From: Chlorocebus sabaeus
Lineage: Eukaryota > Chordata > Mammalia > Primates > Cercopithecidae
Direction: 5' to 3'
Assembly (NCBI RefSeq): GCF_047675955.1
Contig: NC_132912.1
Location: forward strand, 78,330,382 to 78,394,381
Length of the DNA stretch: 64,000 bases
The notes beneath the pieces are model-generated. The model ran no database searches. It saw nothing but the letters and a program-made list of their open reading frames with translations, and was not told the origin of the DNA. This document shows positions 35,767-46,706 of this stretch, one piece after another. The position numbers were made by a program, and so were the translations under genes. Each line of letters starts with the position of its first letter. The first letter of the stretch is position 1.

Positions 35767-37959
35767 CTGCTCTTCATTGCCTGTAGTGTAAAGACCACAC
35801 ATTTTTCTTCAGTCTTCCAGTTTGACCCAATTTTTTTTTCTAGTCATATCTTCTGTTACTCCTAAACATAAGCTGTCTGCTTTAGCAGACATTTCTCTCC
35901 TTGTCCTGGCAACATAACCCATGCTTCTGACACCCAATTAGCTTGTGAAATAACTACATTCTCTTGAAGATCTGTTTGTTCATCTATATATAATATAATC
36001 TCTGTTGCCATTCCAGCTAGAAATGATGTTTCCTTTCTCTGAATTCCTCATGCAGTTAGGAGACCTTTCACCACTAGATGGCACTTATGCTGTGCAGTCT
36101 CAGTTTCTCCAAAGGGTTCAGGAAGCTAAAGACAATGGCTTGTAGATGCCACAGACTGAAATGAATACATGGCTGACTCGTGTGTACAGTAGTCAGATAA
36201 TGCACTTTTGCAACTATTTTCTTGTCAATACATTTTCGAAACAACAGTATATACCTCCGTGGGTCCTTAAGTAATCACTAGATTATTGGCCAAAAGTCTT
36301 GTACTAGAGAGCCTGCTACATTTGAGGCACCGTCACCTAAGGGACTGTTTCTAGTAATATTTTTCTGGATAAACAAAATTATCACACAGGATGGTAGACC
36401 TACATTTTACAAAGTACATAAATGGCCAAAATCTGAAGAATTGCATTCAGCTAAGCACAATATTCTTCAGAAAATAACTGGAATATGTAAAAATTTGTTG
36501 CTTGTTTTATAGTTATTTATAGTTGTTTTTATCTTTATAATACAAAACAAAACATGTTTTATCTTTGTATCCTTTTGCTGTCAAACATGTACTTTTATGT
36601 AGTATTGTTTATTATGTGTAATAAATTTTTTGTGAATAAATTACTGTACATCTTTGAGATTTTATAAAAACTAAACATATCCTTCGTTTCTTGCTTCTAA
36701 TATAGTGCCACTCAGTATATAAATGAGATATGTTAAGTTGCTGTTAAACATTCAAATGCCATGATAGTCAACATCTGTTGTCATTTCATAAGTTTATTGA
36801 TTGTACCAATTCATAATAGAAATAACTGTACATTTAGAAGGAGTCTATTAAGTAAAAGTATTTAAAATAAAATAAAAAACTATTTCCTGCCCACAATTAC
36901 TCAAATGTAAAAATTGAACATATTTCTGCATGTGTTTCTTCTTTCCAAAAGATAATTTTAAATTAAATTAAGGAACGGAAACTCTGAGAAAATCAGATAC
37001 TTACGTAATGTCTTTTCATCTTTGCCTAGACTTAATTATATCTTGTATGTGTTTGTAAAAACAAAATAAAAAATGAATTCACCTTTATAAATCCATTTTC
37101 TTTTGCTACTGGGATGAAAATGTGACCTTTGCTTCGGTAAAGATGAATATTTGCAACGAAGTTTCATAATGTTTTGATACATTGATAGCCAGAAAATACC
37201 TGAGTTTTTTGTTTCCAGCTACACCACTCCCTGGCCAGGTCTTTATGAAACTAAATCACTAATTTACTCTTATTATTTCTGCTGAACACCAAATATTTAC
37301 CATATGTAAATGTAGTACTTACCGTAATTATATTGTGGTAATTAGCTTAGTGACCGACTAATTTAATGAATAAACCAAATCAGTTCACCAAGTACCTTAG
37401 TTTTCACTTTTGAAAATGATAGACAGATTTCTGGGACTTGATAGCATCAAGTCAGCTGTCTTATTATGACTCTCTTAGTTTACCATTAAAATATCAATGA
37501 AGACATAAAACAAGACAAAGGTTAGAGTACTGTAAACTGAAACTGAGCCATTTGCAAGAACCTGAAGGAAGTTCTATTATTGGAAGCTGAATTCAGAAAT
37601 AGAATTGATGGGTTACAAATCCATTGCTGTCTGAAGAGCGCAAGACTACCTGGGAAATCGGTATCCAACTTCTCTTGTGGAGCTGATATCTACCCTCCTC
37701 TCTTAGGCATGGGATAGAAGGAGACTGACCCACAGGTTGTGAGTGTACAGCAAAGGAAGTCAGGATCCGTGTCCCTCCCATGATAGTGTAAATAGTTAAT
37801 GCTCTGTTAATCCTAACAGAGCAAGAACAGCTGTGAATAAGTACAGTTGTGAAATGAAATGAGTCAGCAGCTGTGGTCAAGCAAGAAGAAGTGGACTTTT
37901 TGGCAGGATATCAGCCAAGTCATAATTACAAAACAATAAAGCATTCTCATAAAAATCAA
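35767..37959. other. Intron 3, mostly unique
   Basis: No repeat recognised apart from the CTCF-like motif listed separately. A 95-codon minus frame at 37593-37880 lacks homology. Confidence 0.4.
36071..36083 (+). promoter_or_regulatory. CTCF-core-like motif in intron 3
   Basis: CCACTAGATGGCA fits the CTCF core CCASYAGRKGGCR at every position. It lies in apparently unique sequence between an L2 3' end and AT-rich intron. Binding is unproven. Confidence 0.4.
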
Positions 37960-38079
37960 AAACAAAATTACAGTGTCTGTTATATCAATATAATTTAACA
38001 ATTTTAGAAATGCTAGCTAAAATAATAAGGATAAAAGATGAAACTATTGAAAATAAATAGATAAATTGAATACTGTTTT

Positions 38080-38428
38080 AAGATAATAGATTGTAGGCCC
38101 AGCACGGTGGTTCACGCCTGTAATCCCAGTACTTTGGGAGGCCAAGGCAGGCAGATCACTTGAGGTCAGGAGTTTGAGACCAACCTGGCCTACACGGTGA
38201 ACCCCTTGTCTCTACTGGAAATCCAAAAATTAGCCGAGTGTGGTGGTGCATGCCTGTAATCCCAGCTACTCCAGAGGCTGAGGCAGGAGAATCACTTGAA
38301 CCCGGGGACAGGGGTTAGGGGGAGGGTGGAGGTTGCAGGGAGTAGAGACCACACCATTGCACTCGAGCCCGGGTGATACAACAAGACTCTGTCTCAAAAA
38401 AAAAAAAAAAAAAGATAATAGATTGTAA
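38080..38428 (+). mobile_element. Alu with perfect target duplication and a G-rich internal insertion
   Basis: The Alu spans 38096-38412. AAGATAATAGATTGTA is exact at 38080-38095 and 38413-38428. The usual GGGAGGTGGAGG of the right arm is enlarged to GGGGACAGGGGTTAGGGGGA and onwards (38304-38326). Confidence 0.94.
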
Positions 38429-38887
38429 ACTTACAAAACTTAAGAGAATTTACTTCAACTCTATTTGAATGAATAAAGATTCAGTAAAAGTGGCTGGATT
38501 CAAGATAAATATACAAAAAGTGGTACTTTATCTTAAAATCAATAACAACTAATTAGAAAATATAATACCAAAAAAGATATCCTTTACAATAAAACTTCCA
38601 AAAAACAAAAATATTAATTATTCAAGAATAACCTTAATAAAATGTAAAGGCAAATTGTTATGCTATTCTATATAAAGACAGAATATTATAAAGTTATCAG
38701 TTCCTAAATTAATTTAGATAATGGAATCCTAATAAAACACTTGGGGAAGGGGGATTTTGACAAGATTTGTTCTAAAATTTATATGAAGAAATTAGCAAGT
38801 AAGAATAAGGTGTTTTCAGAAAAGAAATATATCTAACAGATTAGTAAGTATATTATAAAGGTACAATAGTTACAATAGTATAATGTT

Positions 38888-39459
38888 GCCAGGCATGGTG
38901 GCTCATGCCTGTAATCCCAGCACTTGGGGAGGCCAAGGAGGGCAGATTGCTTGAGCCCAGAAGTTGAAGAACAGCCTGGCAAACATGGTGAAACTCTGTC
39001 TCAACAAAAAAAAAAAAAAAAAAAAAAGGTGTAAAAAGTAGGCAGCTGGGCGCAGTGGCCCACGCCTGTAATCCCAGCACTTCAGAAGGCCTAGGCGGGC
39101 TGATCACAAGGTCAGGAGATCAAGACCATCCTGGCTGACATGGTAAAACCCCATCTCTAGTAAAAATAGAAAAAAATTAGCCAGGGGTGGTGGCACATGC
39201 CTGTAGTCCCAGCTATTTGGGAGGCTGAGACTGGAGAATCGCCTGAACCTGGGAGGCAGAGGTTGCAGCGAGCTGAGATCGCGCCACTGCACTCCAGCCT
39301 GGGCAACAGATGGCACACACCTGTAGTCTCAGCTACATGGGAGGCTTAGGTGGGAGATTTGCTTGAGCCCTAGAGTTCAAGGCTGCAGTGAGCCATGGTG
39401 GCACCACTGCACTCCAGCCTGAGCAACAGAGCAAGACACTGTCAAAAAAAAAAAAAAAA
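38888..39459 (+). mobile_element. Three-part Alu composite
   Basis: A left monomer with 23 A (38888-39027) is followed by a near-complete Alu (39045-39310) that stops at GGGCAACAGA, then directly by an extra right monomer (39311-39459) ending in poly(A). The second Alu lacks its tail. This fits insertion of a younger Alu into an older one with loss of the junction, or unequal Alu recombination. Confidence 0.85.
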
Positions 39460-39843
39460 GGAAAAATAATATGGTGTTAGTATTTAGCTAGACAGTAATT
39501 AATAAATGATTCAGATTCATAAAAGTATAGTCAAGGAACAGGTATTTACTCAGAATGGCATATATGATAAAGATGTCATCATTAATCAGTAAGGAAGAAA
39601 CATATATATGGAGTTAGAACAGTTATTTTTATAAGAATATATTTTTACATCACACAGTAATTTCACAGATTAAATAACTTTTAAAAGTACAAACTATAAA
39701 CAACATCTAGAAAATGGGCTGTAAAACATAACACTTTATGCTAGCTTTAATAGTCAGAATTATTATGGAATGCAGAGGTTCAGGTCACTGTAAAGAATAA
39801 AACCAAAATTATTACTTGTCATTTCTTTTTCCCTTCTTTGTAG

Positions 39844-39897
39844 ATATTCGAATACCACTAATGTGGAAAGACACTGATCACTTCAGCAATAAAGAAC
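39844..39897 (+). CDS. RTKN2: RTKN2 coding exon 4 (start of anillin-like region)
   Basis: The exon is 54 nt with acceptor TTCTTTGTAG and donor C-GTATGT. It encodes Asp106 to the first base of Arg124, including IRIPLMWKDTDHFSNKE. The I-R-I-P-L-M-W-K-D core is shared with rhotekin and marks the start of the anillin-homology region. The exon is symmetric (phase 1 to 1), so skipping would remove 18 residues in frame. It contains an in-frame Met (ATG before TGG AAA) that could serve a transcript starting downstream of exon 2. Confidence 0.94.
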
Positions 39898-41289
39898 GTA
39901 TGTATGATTTTAATTTGTAATTGAAATGTTTTCTTTAGTATGTAGTATATCTGATTATTGAGAAAAAAGACTGCTTCCTTGCTGAAATAAATTGATGTCA
40001 TTTGAAAGAATAAGCAGCATCTTGAACCGTTTTCTGATTTTTAATATAAATATGTTGCAGTTACTTGATACTAATTAATATAGTGCATATGTAGTGTACT
40101 TTTAGTTGTTGATGGGAACCAGTGCAAGGACAGTGAGTACTGGGTTCAGAGTGGGAACGGGGGAAGGGAAATGTTTAGCGAATAAAGGTAAAGCAGAAAA
40201 TGTTTAGTGAATAAAGGTAAAGCCAACATTTCTTGTATTTGACCAGAGTCTGGAAGATTTTTCTGCCTTATTTCATTACTTCAGGTTATTTAACAGGATG
40301 AAATAAGGAAAAATTTTTAGCTTGATCTGATTTTTTTTTCCTTCAGTATTTTATGGTTTTATATAGTCTTTACAAATCCATGTATTGCTTAGGTCATGGA
40401 AATTAACCTCAAATGATTTCTAGCTGTTAGAGGCAAAGCAGGAAAGATATGATAATACTTTATCTTCGTTGTCTATTGTGATAGCTTTGTTCCTTGTACT
40501 TTAAAAACTGAATCATATTAAGCATAATTAGTTTTATATGAAGAATTTAAAATCAGGTTAGTGTTTGTTATTCAATTAGGAAATATAATTTACTTTACAA
40601 AGGAATACATGTGGGAATTAAGTAAAGCTTTCTGATTACTAAAGAGAATAAGTTTTTCTGAAGAGCAACATTTTCTCAAAATGAGGATTTAGCCCTTTAA
40701 TCACCTAATACTTTTTAAAACACCACCAAATTAAAAGGCCCAGCAGCTATGTTTTTTGTGTTCTCATGTCTATTTTATTGTTTTTTTTTTTTTTTTTTCT
40801 TGTGGTTTCCTCCCTTGCTGTTAGTTTGGTGGAAAATATTTTGCTGTCGTTAATGTGCCTACTCTTAACCTCTTCTAATAAAAAACATCTTTTTCTTAAA
40901 TAGACTTGGAAACCAAAATGACAGAGGTAGTAGTGTGTGTGTGAGTGTGTGCGCGTGCGTGTGCGTGTATATAAAGTTTACTATTAATTAAAGCTTAAGG
41001 AGTTTAATAGGAATAAAATTTATGAGTTTGGTGGTTTCTTTAGGCTGCTGAGAGGCCTATATATTTAACTTTATTTTTGCTTCCGTGTTTAATTGTTGTG
41101 TTCTAGTTGAGTAAGGTATTCCTATATACTGGCAGAACAGTCACTGTAAGACTTAAGAGTTACAATATACAATGTATGAAAAGAGTCTATTAATCATCTT
41201 TAAGCTAGTATTTTTCATTTTCAAGTAGATTTTAACATAATGATTTATTACATGGATTGTTGCTTAATATGTTGTTATTTTTCCTCCAG
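39898..41289. other. Intron 4
   Basis: No transposon recognised. It has a 29-bp-period tandem duplication (40169-40223), a 20-base-scale poly(T) near 40780-40799, and an alternating GT/GC tract at 40929-40968. Confidence 0.5.
40929..40968 (+). repeat. (GT)n/(GC) alternating purine-pyrimidine tract
   Basis: TAGTAGTGTGTGTGTGAGTG and following GTGCGCGTGCGTGTGCGTGT alternate almost perfectly, a Z-DNA-prone composition. Confidence 0.8.
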
Positions 41290-41407
41290 GATCGCAATGC
41301 TATGCCATTTTTTGTTTATTCAAAATGGGAGCTAATGTGTTTGATACTGATGTGGTGAATGTAGATAAAACAATCACAGATATATGTTTTGAAAATGTAA
41401 CCATATT
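41290..41407 (+). CDS. RTKN2: RTKN2 coding exon 5 (anillin-like region)
   Basis: Acceptor TTCCTCCAG and donor TT-GTAAGT bound 118 nt encoding Arg124 to Phe163 (partial). The product reads RSQCYAIFCLFKMGANV and continues with FDTDVVNVDKTITDICFENV. In the human protein as I remember it, the residues at 126-127 are Arg-Arg; here they are Gln-Cys (codons CAA at 41295 and TGC at 41298). Both differences would be single CpG transitions. The rest agrees with the rhotekin-2 anillin-like region. Confidence 0.94.
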
Positions 41408-43734
41408 GTAAGTATTTTTTAATCTTCAGAGAAAAATCTAAAATTCTTTTTTAAAAGGAAGTTCTTATTGGGTTTTTGGATTCTTTTTATGTTTAAATGT
41501 TTAAGTGATCTTTAAATGTTTAATATGATTTAAAAAATTACTTTGTTCAGAAGAAGTCCTTTTCTCTATCTGCAATTTTCTGATGTAAAATAAAAATGGA
41601 AATATTGTAATTACTGTTAGCAATAAATATTTGACTTATAGTTCAGTTATTAACTAAGCTTTGCATACAAAAGAATATCCTGTAATGTTATTTGATATAG
41701 AGATAATTTAAGCATAAAACAGGATTTTTATCTCATGTAGGATATTTGGTTGCAGAAATACTACAATAGTATGACAACTTTATTTACAAGATAGTCCTGA
41801 AGTACATGCTATAGGAAGAGCACTTTGAAATTTTGGGGTGTTCTTTTTCTTATGGTGCACTCCTTTCATGTACTTCAAAACAATAAAAAAAATGGGTGAT
41901 CCTCAGGGCTGTTTTTATGGTCCCTGCTCTTTTACAGGCTCATTTTATTGTGGTCATAATACAGAACAAGAAAGAACTCCTTGGGTAGCCATAGAAATCA
42001 TTTTTAACTAACGTAGTTTTTCCTGCCCTCCTTCAAAGGTTCTGTGTGCCTAAATCAATGTGGGATTTGTATTTTAGACTTTTGAAGACATGATCTTTAG
42101 ATCTAAATGTTAATAGCTACTAACTATTAATATAAAAACTCATATGCATGGTTTTTGCCATTTTCAGCTATGGAGCTAGACAGGTGAGATTTCAGAGGCC
42201 TAGTTTTGCCACTCACATAACATTAAAAAAACCTGTAGCAAACCATATTTTGTGGCTTCTGGTCCAGTGTCTCATAGTAATAGTATAGCCTGGAAAAATA
42301 AAATGCATTGTTCTGAGTTATAAGTAGTAATGCAGGCCTTCTTATAAGCTGTATTGAACCAAATGAATTTATTTAGGGTCCAAAACATATCCCCAAATGC
42401 TTACATAATTGAGGCTAAAAAAAATTACTTTTTTCTTGGTTATCTGGATACATTTATTTCCATTATCAGCTATTGCTAGTGAATTTTTTTTTCCTGCCAA
42501 AATCACCTGTTAATGGGCCCTTTTCTTCACATCACTGTGCTATTGTTTGTTTTTATCATGGAGACAAAAATCAGACTTTTTTTTTTTCCAGGGAAAGAAC
42601 AATAGAAGTTAGGAAGACAACACATGATTTATAATTTTTTGAGAATTCTGTAAATATTTTAAATTGTTCTAAAAATAACTGCTGGCAAATGTTATAAATG
42701 TTGAAAAATGTGCTTTTTGTTATGATGATTGTTTTTAATAAGTATTCAATATTTATGATCTCTGGTTTTTCTCTAAGTATTGACTTTTTTAGTCATTACC
42801 AGGAATACTGTATGTTTAAAAGTTGCCAAATAATAAACTATAAAAATAGCTGGAAGTTATTCCTGGGATTTATTCAAACTATAGATTGGCCATTTATATC
42901 TTTAAAAGTCTGTGCTCCATTTTTTAAATCTCTGAAACTGATGGATCTTCCATCTGCAAGTAACATCTGCTGCTGATGGACCTCTTTTGCAGTCTTAAGT
43001 ATATTTTATTGTTAGTAACACCACCACAGTCTTTAATGCTAAAGGTAGTTCATTGTGTCTGAAAAAGGGCAAAGCCAATCTTAACTTTTGCTAAAATTGC
43101 AGAATTTTGTATATTGATTTAATAAATATATATGTAGTACCTTCTACATTCCAGGCACAATACTAGATTAAGAACACAAAGATCACCCAGACAGCAGCCA
43201 TTCTCAAGGAGTTCATGCTTTGAAGTATATTTTTTCCCCTATATAACCAGATAGTAAAATGTTATTTATAGTTATTAGGTGCAAAAGTCGGGGCGGGTCA
43301 GGGGAAACAGTGAAGAGTGCACTATAAGTGACTCTTTATAAAGAAGAAATGAAAACTAAAGGTTTAGCAGATTTTTTTTGGAAGAACAGTCATTTCAAAA
43401 AATTACACTTATAGATACCTTAAAAATGTATTAAAGGAATGACAAGGAGAAATAGTATTGGCAACAAAATAACCAGGGTATTTTATTCTTTCTTTAACAT
43501 CCCTATGTATATATTGGTTAAACTGAATTAAGATTGCCATAGTTTTGAAGCTGATATCTCTGAAAGTTGCAGTAAGTCTCTCAGGCCATTTAGATGCCAA
43601 GTAAACACTGAGAGATTCTGTCTCATTAACGTATTTTAACATAAACTTATTCCAAATTCTTACTTTTCCCCCATAAACCTTGCACTTATTGAGGACATTC
43701 TGCAATCTTCTCTTGGCTCCCCTGCAGTCTTCTT
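41408..43734. other. Intron 5, proximal part
   Basis: AT-rich, no repeat or coding homology recognised. A 98-codon minus frame at 43409-43705 and a 92-codon plus frame at 42698-42976 show no family match. Confidence 0.4.
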
Positions 43735-44640
43735 TATTTTAAAAAGAAAGTTTATTGTGTATATTTGAGGTTTATAACACGATGTTACAGGATACATATA
43801 CATAGTAAAATGTTACTATAATCAAACAGATTAACATCTGTCATCTCACATAGTTACTTTTTTGTGACAAGAGCAGCTAAAATCTATATAACAAAAATCT
43901 CTAACACAATTTTATTAACATTCGTCCTCATGTTGTTACAGTACATTGTATCTCTAAACTTGTTCATCCTCCATATCTGCTATTTTGTGTCCTTTGACCT
44001 ACATCTCCCCATTTACTCTCCCCCAATCCTTGCCCATGGTAACCACTGTTTTATTCTCTATTTCTATGGTTTTGAGCTCTTTTAACAAAATATTCCACAT
44101 ATAATTGAGATCATACAATATTTTTATTTCTATGCTTGGTTTATTTGACTTAATATCCTCCAAGTTCATCCATGTTGTAGCAAATGGCAAGATCTCCTTT
44201 TTTAAGGCAGAATGGTTGTCTGTTGTGTGTGTATACACACATACTTTATTTTCTTTATCTGTTTTACCGTTGGTGGACATATCTTGGCGATTGTGAATAA
44301 TGCTGCATTCTTATAGTTTCTTCAGTATCTTGGCTATTGTGAATAATGCTGCAATGAACAGGTGAGTGCAGATAATTTCACAAGGTAATGATTTTATCTC
44401 CTTTGAGTATAAACCCAGAAGAAGGACTGCTGGATCATGTAGTAGTTCCATTTTTAATTTCTTTAGGAACCTCTATACTGCTTTCCATAATGACTCCACC
44501 AGCAGTGTACTAGGGTTCCCTTTTCTCCATACCCTCGTCAACATTTATCTCATGCCTTTTTGATAATAGCCATCCTTATGGGTGTGAAGTAGTATCTCAT
44601 AGTGGTTTTAATTTGCATTTTCCTGATGTCAAATGCTGAT
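43735..44640 (-). mobile_element. L1 3' end (L1PB/L1MA-like)
   Basis: Reverse 3' UTR and ORF2 end: 'gttcatccatgttgtagcaaatgg', 'ggctattgtgaataatgctgcaatgaac', 'tctcatagtggttttaatttgc'. It ends about 90 bases before exon 6. An internal 46-bp-period duplication lies at 44281-44353. Confidence 0.85.
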
Positions 44641-44728
44641 TTTAAATGTTACATAAACATAAAAGAATGTTGTAATTTTATTTTCTACTGAGTTAAATTT
44701 CTAACATTATGAATGCCCTTGTTTTTAG

Positions 44729-44926
44729 TAATGAAGCAGGGCCAGACTTTCAGATAAAGGTGGAAGTATATAGTTGCTGTACAGAAGAATCTTCTATAAC
44801 CAACACACCAAGAAAGCTAGCTAAGAAACTCAAGACATCTATAAGTAAAGCTACAGGAAAGAAAATAAGTTCAGTGCTTCAAGAAGAGGATCATGAAACG
44901 TGCTTGCTCCTCAGCCCTGCTGTTTT
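44729..44926 (+). CDS. RTKN2: RTKN2 coding exon 6 (anillin-like region, basic linker)
   Basis: The exon is 198 nt with acceptor GTTTTTAG and donor TT-GTAAGT, symmetric in phase 2. It encodes NEAGPDFQIKVEVYSCCTEE, then a Lys/Ser-rich stretch (KLAKKLKTSISKATGKK), then an acidic segment before CLLLSPAVF, covering residues 163-229. The N-E-A-G-P-D-F motif is shared with rhotekin. The basic segment resembles the linker in rhotekin at the same place. An antisense L1 3' end stops about 90 bases upstream, so little unique intron precedes this acceptor. Confidence 0.95.
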
Positions 44927-45147
44927 GTAAGTTTTTAATACTGTATTTATGGTGACATAATTACACATTTGTGATATTTTAAAGTATTACATGTGAAGTG
45001 TATGTTTACTTTATAAATGGAAAAACATCATGAAACAAAAACAAAACTTAGTTATTTGACATTTACTCAACTGAGGTATCCTTAATACCCTCCTTAAAAG
45101 GTAGGACGTTGGTTGAGAGTGTTTTTAGTGATTTAGAATTCTAATGC

Positions 45148-45505
45148 AAGTTGAATATCCCTTATCTGAAAGCCTTCATACCAGAAGTGTTTTAGATTTG
45201 GACTTTTTCAGATTTTGGAATATTTGCATATACATAATTAGATAACTTGGGGATGGCACCCAGGACTAAACGTTATATATATACACACATATATATACAT
45301 ACATACACATACACATACCTTATAGCCTAAAGGTAGTTTTCCATGATATTTTTAATAATTTTATGCATAAAACAAAGTTTTGACTTCAAACATCACATGA
45401 AGTCAGGTGTAGAATTTTCCACTTGTGTCATATAGGCATTCAAAAAGTTTCAGATTTTGGAGCATTTCAGATTTTCAGAGTAGAGATGTTTAGCTTGTAT
45501 CTACC
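45148..45505 (+). mobile_element. Tigger/MER-type DNA transposon fossil with terminal inverted repeats
   Basis: The left end CAAGTTGAATATCCCTTATC and right end GAGATGTTTAGCTTG form imperfect inverted repeats. The interior 'ggaatatttgcatatacataa' and 'gtttcagattttggagcatttcag' is a well-known primate repeat. A TA/CA microsatellite sits at 45278-45318. Subfamily not assigned. Confidence 0.7.
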
Positions 45506-45599
45506 AAAAAAATGAAATGTTGTTGGAAAGGAACTACATGCATGTCAAGGTATTTCTTTACCTATTAATCTACTAATTAAATTGCTCTATGTATATCAT

Positions 45600-46160
45600 G
45601 CTTTATTCTTATGGAAAATATTTTATCTCTTTTTAACAAAACCACATGATTATTATCATACTTAACTAAAAAAAAAATAAGTCCTTTATATCCAGTCTAT
45701 ATTCATATTGCCCAATATTGGAAAAAAATCCTGTTTTGATTTGTTCAAATCGGAATCCAAACAAGGTCTACAATATTACATTAAAGTGAATCTTTTAAGT
45801 TTCTTTTAACCTACTACAATTTCCTGTCCTATTTTTTTCTTGTCATTATTTATTGAAGAGACTAGGTCTTGTAGAATTTTCCATATTTTGAATTTAGTTG
45901 ATTGCATCTTTGTGGTCTTTTTTTACATTTTTTTCTGGCCCTTGTATTTCCTATAACCTTGCAGTTAGATCTAGAGGACTGATTAGGTTCAGTTCTCTTT
46001 TAGGGGAATACTATTCATATTATTAGATGTACCTCCTACTAGCTTCTAGTAGGAGGCTTTGTCCCACTTTCAGTAATGTTAAAATTGATCAGTGGGTTTA
46101 GGTGTTGCCAGCCTAACCTATCAGGTATAAAGTTCTCTATCAGTCTTTTATCTAATGGTT
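45600..46160 (-). mobile_element. Old L1M 3' UTR fragment
   Basis: Reverse text 'ccagtctatattcatattgcccaatattgg' and 'gtgaatcttttaagtttcttttaac' matches the same L1M 3' UTR as at 18700-18830. Confidence 0.6.
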
Positions 46161-46422
46161 TTTAACAGTCAAGGCTCATCATTTATTATTAGGGATTATA
46201 ATTTGGTGACTTTATATATCTGCCCTGCATTTTTCTTCCAAACTGGAATTCTTGCAAAGAACGTGTCCTTGTAAACTCTCTGGATACAACTACAATAACA
46301 TTGGTGGAGGAAAGGGAAGAAAAAAATGCCTGACTCTTCTGTTTACTAGATTTTAGAATATTAAGTTGAAACCGTAGCAATCATGGAGGTGATCAGTGTT
46401 GTTTTATTTGAACTCTTGCATT

Positions 46423-46706
46423 TTCTTTTCTTTTCTTTTTTTTTTTTTTAAAGACAAGTCTGGATCTGTTGCCCAGTCTGGAGCGCAGTGGAGCTCTCAG
46501 CTCACTGCAGCCTCAGCCTCCTGGGTAGCTAGGACTACCGGCACATGCTGCTGCGCCTGGTGGCTAATTTTTGTATTTTTCTTGTAGAGATAGTGTTTCA
46601 CCACATTGCTCAGGCTGATCTCAGCCTCCTGGGCTCAAGCAATCATTCGCTTGCCTCAGCTTCCCAAAGTGCTGGGATTATAGGTGTGAGGCCAACACAC
46701 CCAGCC
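46423..46706 (-). mobile_element. Alu (AluJ-like), internally deleted
   Basis: Reverse Alu beginning TTTCTTTTCTTTTC and T tract; about 30 bases of the right arm are missing between CTCAGCTCACTGCAGCCTCAG and the next block. Confidence 0.85.

Larger units (their letters stand above)
37960..39780 (+). mobile_element. Old L1 ORF2 3' region (forward), interrupted by Alus
   Basis: Pieces such as 'ggattcaagataaatatacaaaaag', 'tctaaaatttatatgaagaaattagcaag' and 'aatgattcagattcataaaagtatag' fit diverged L1 ORF2. Alus occupy 38096-38412 and 38888-39459. Confidence 0.6.

Noticed and set aside
37593..37880. 95-codon minus-strand frame
   Set aside because: No homology, no promoter or splice context; chance frame.
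44226..44241. Perfect 16-bp palindrome TGTGTGTATACACACA
   Set aside because: It is a GT/TA simple sequence in an L1 fragment, too common to suggest function.
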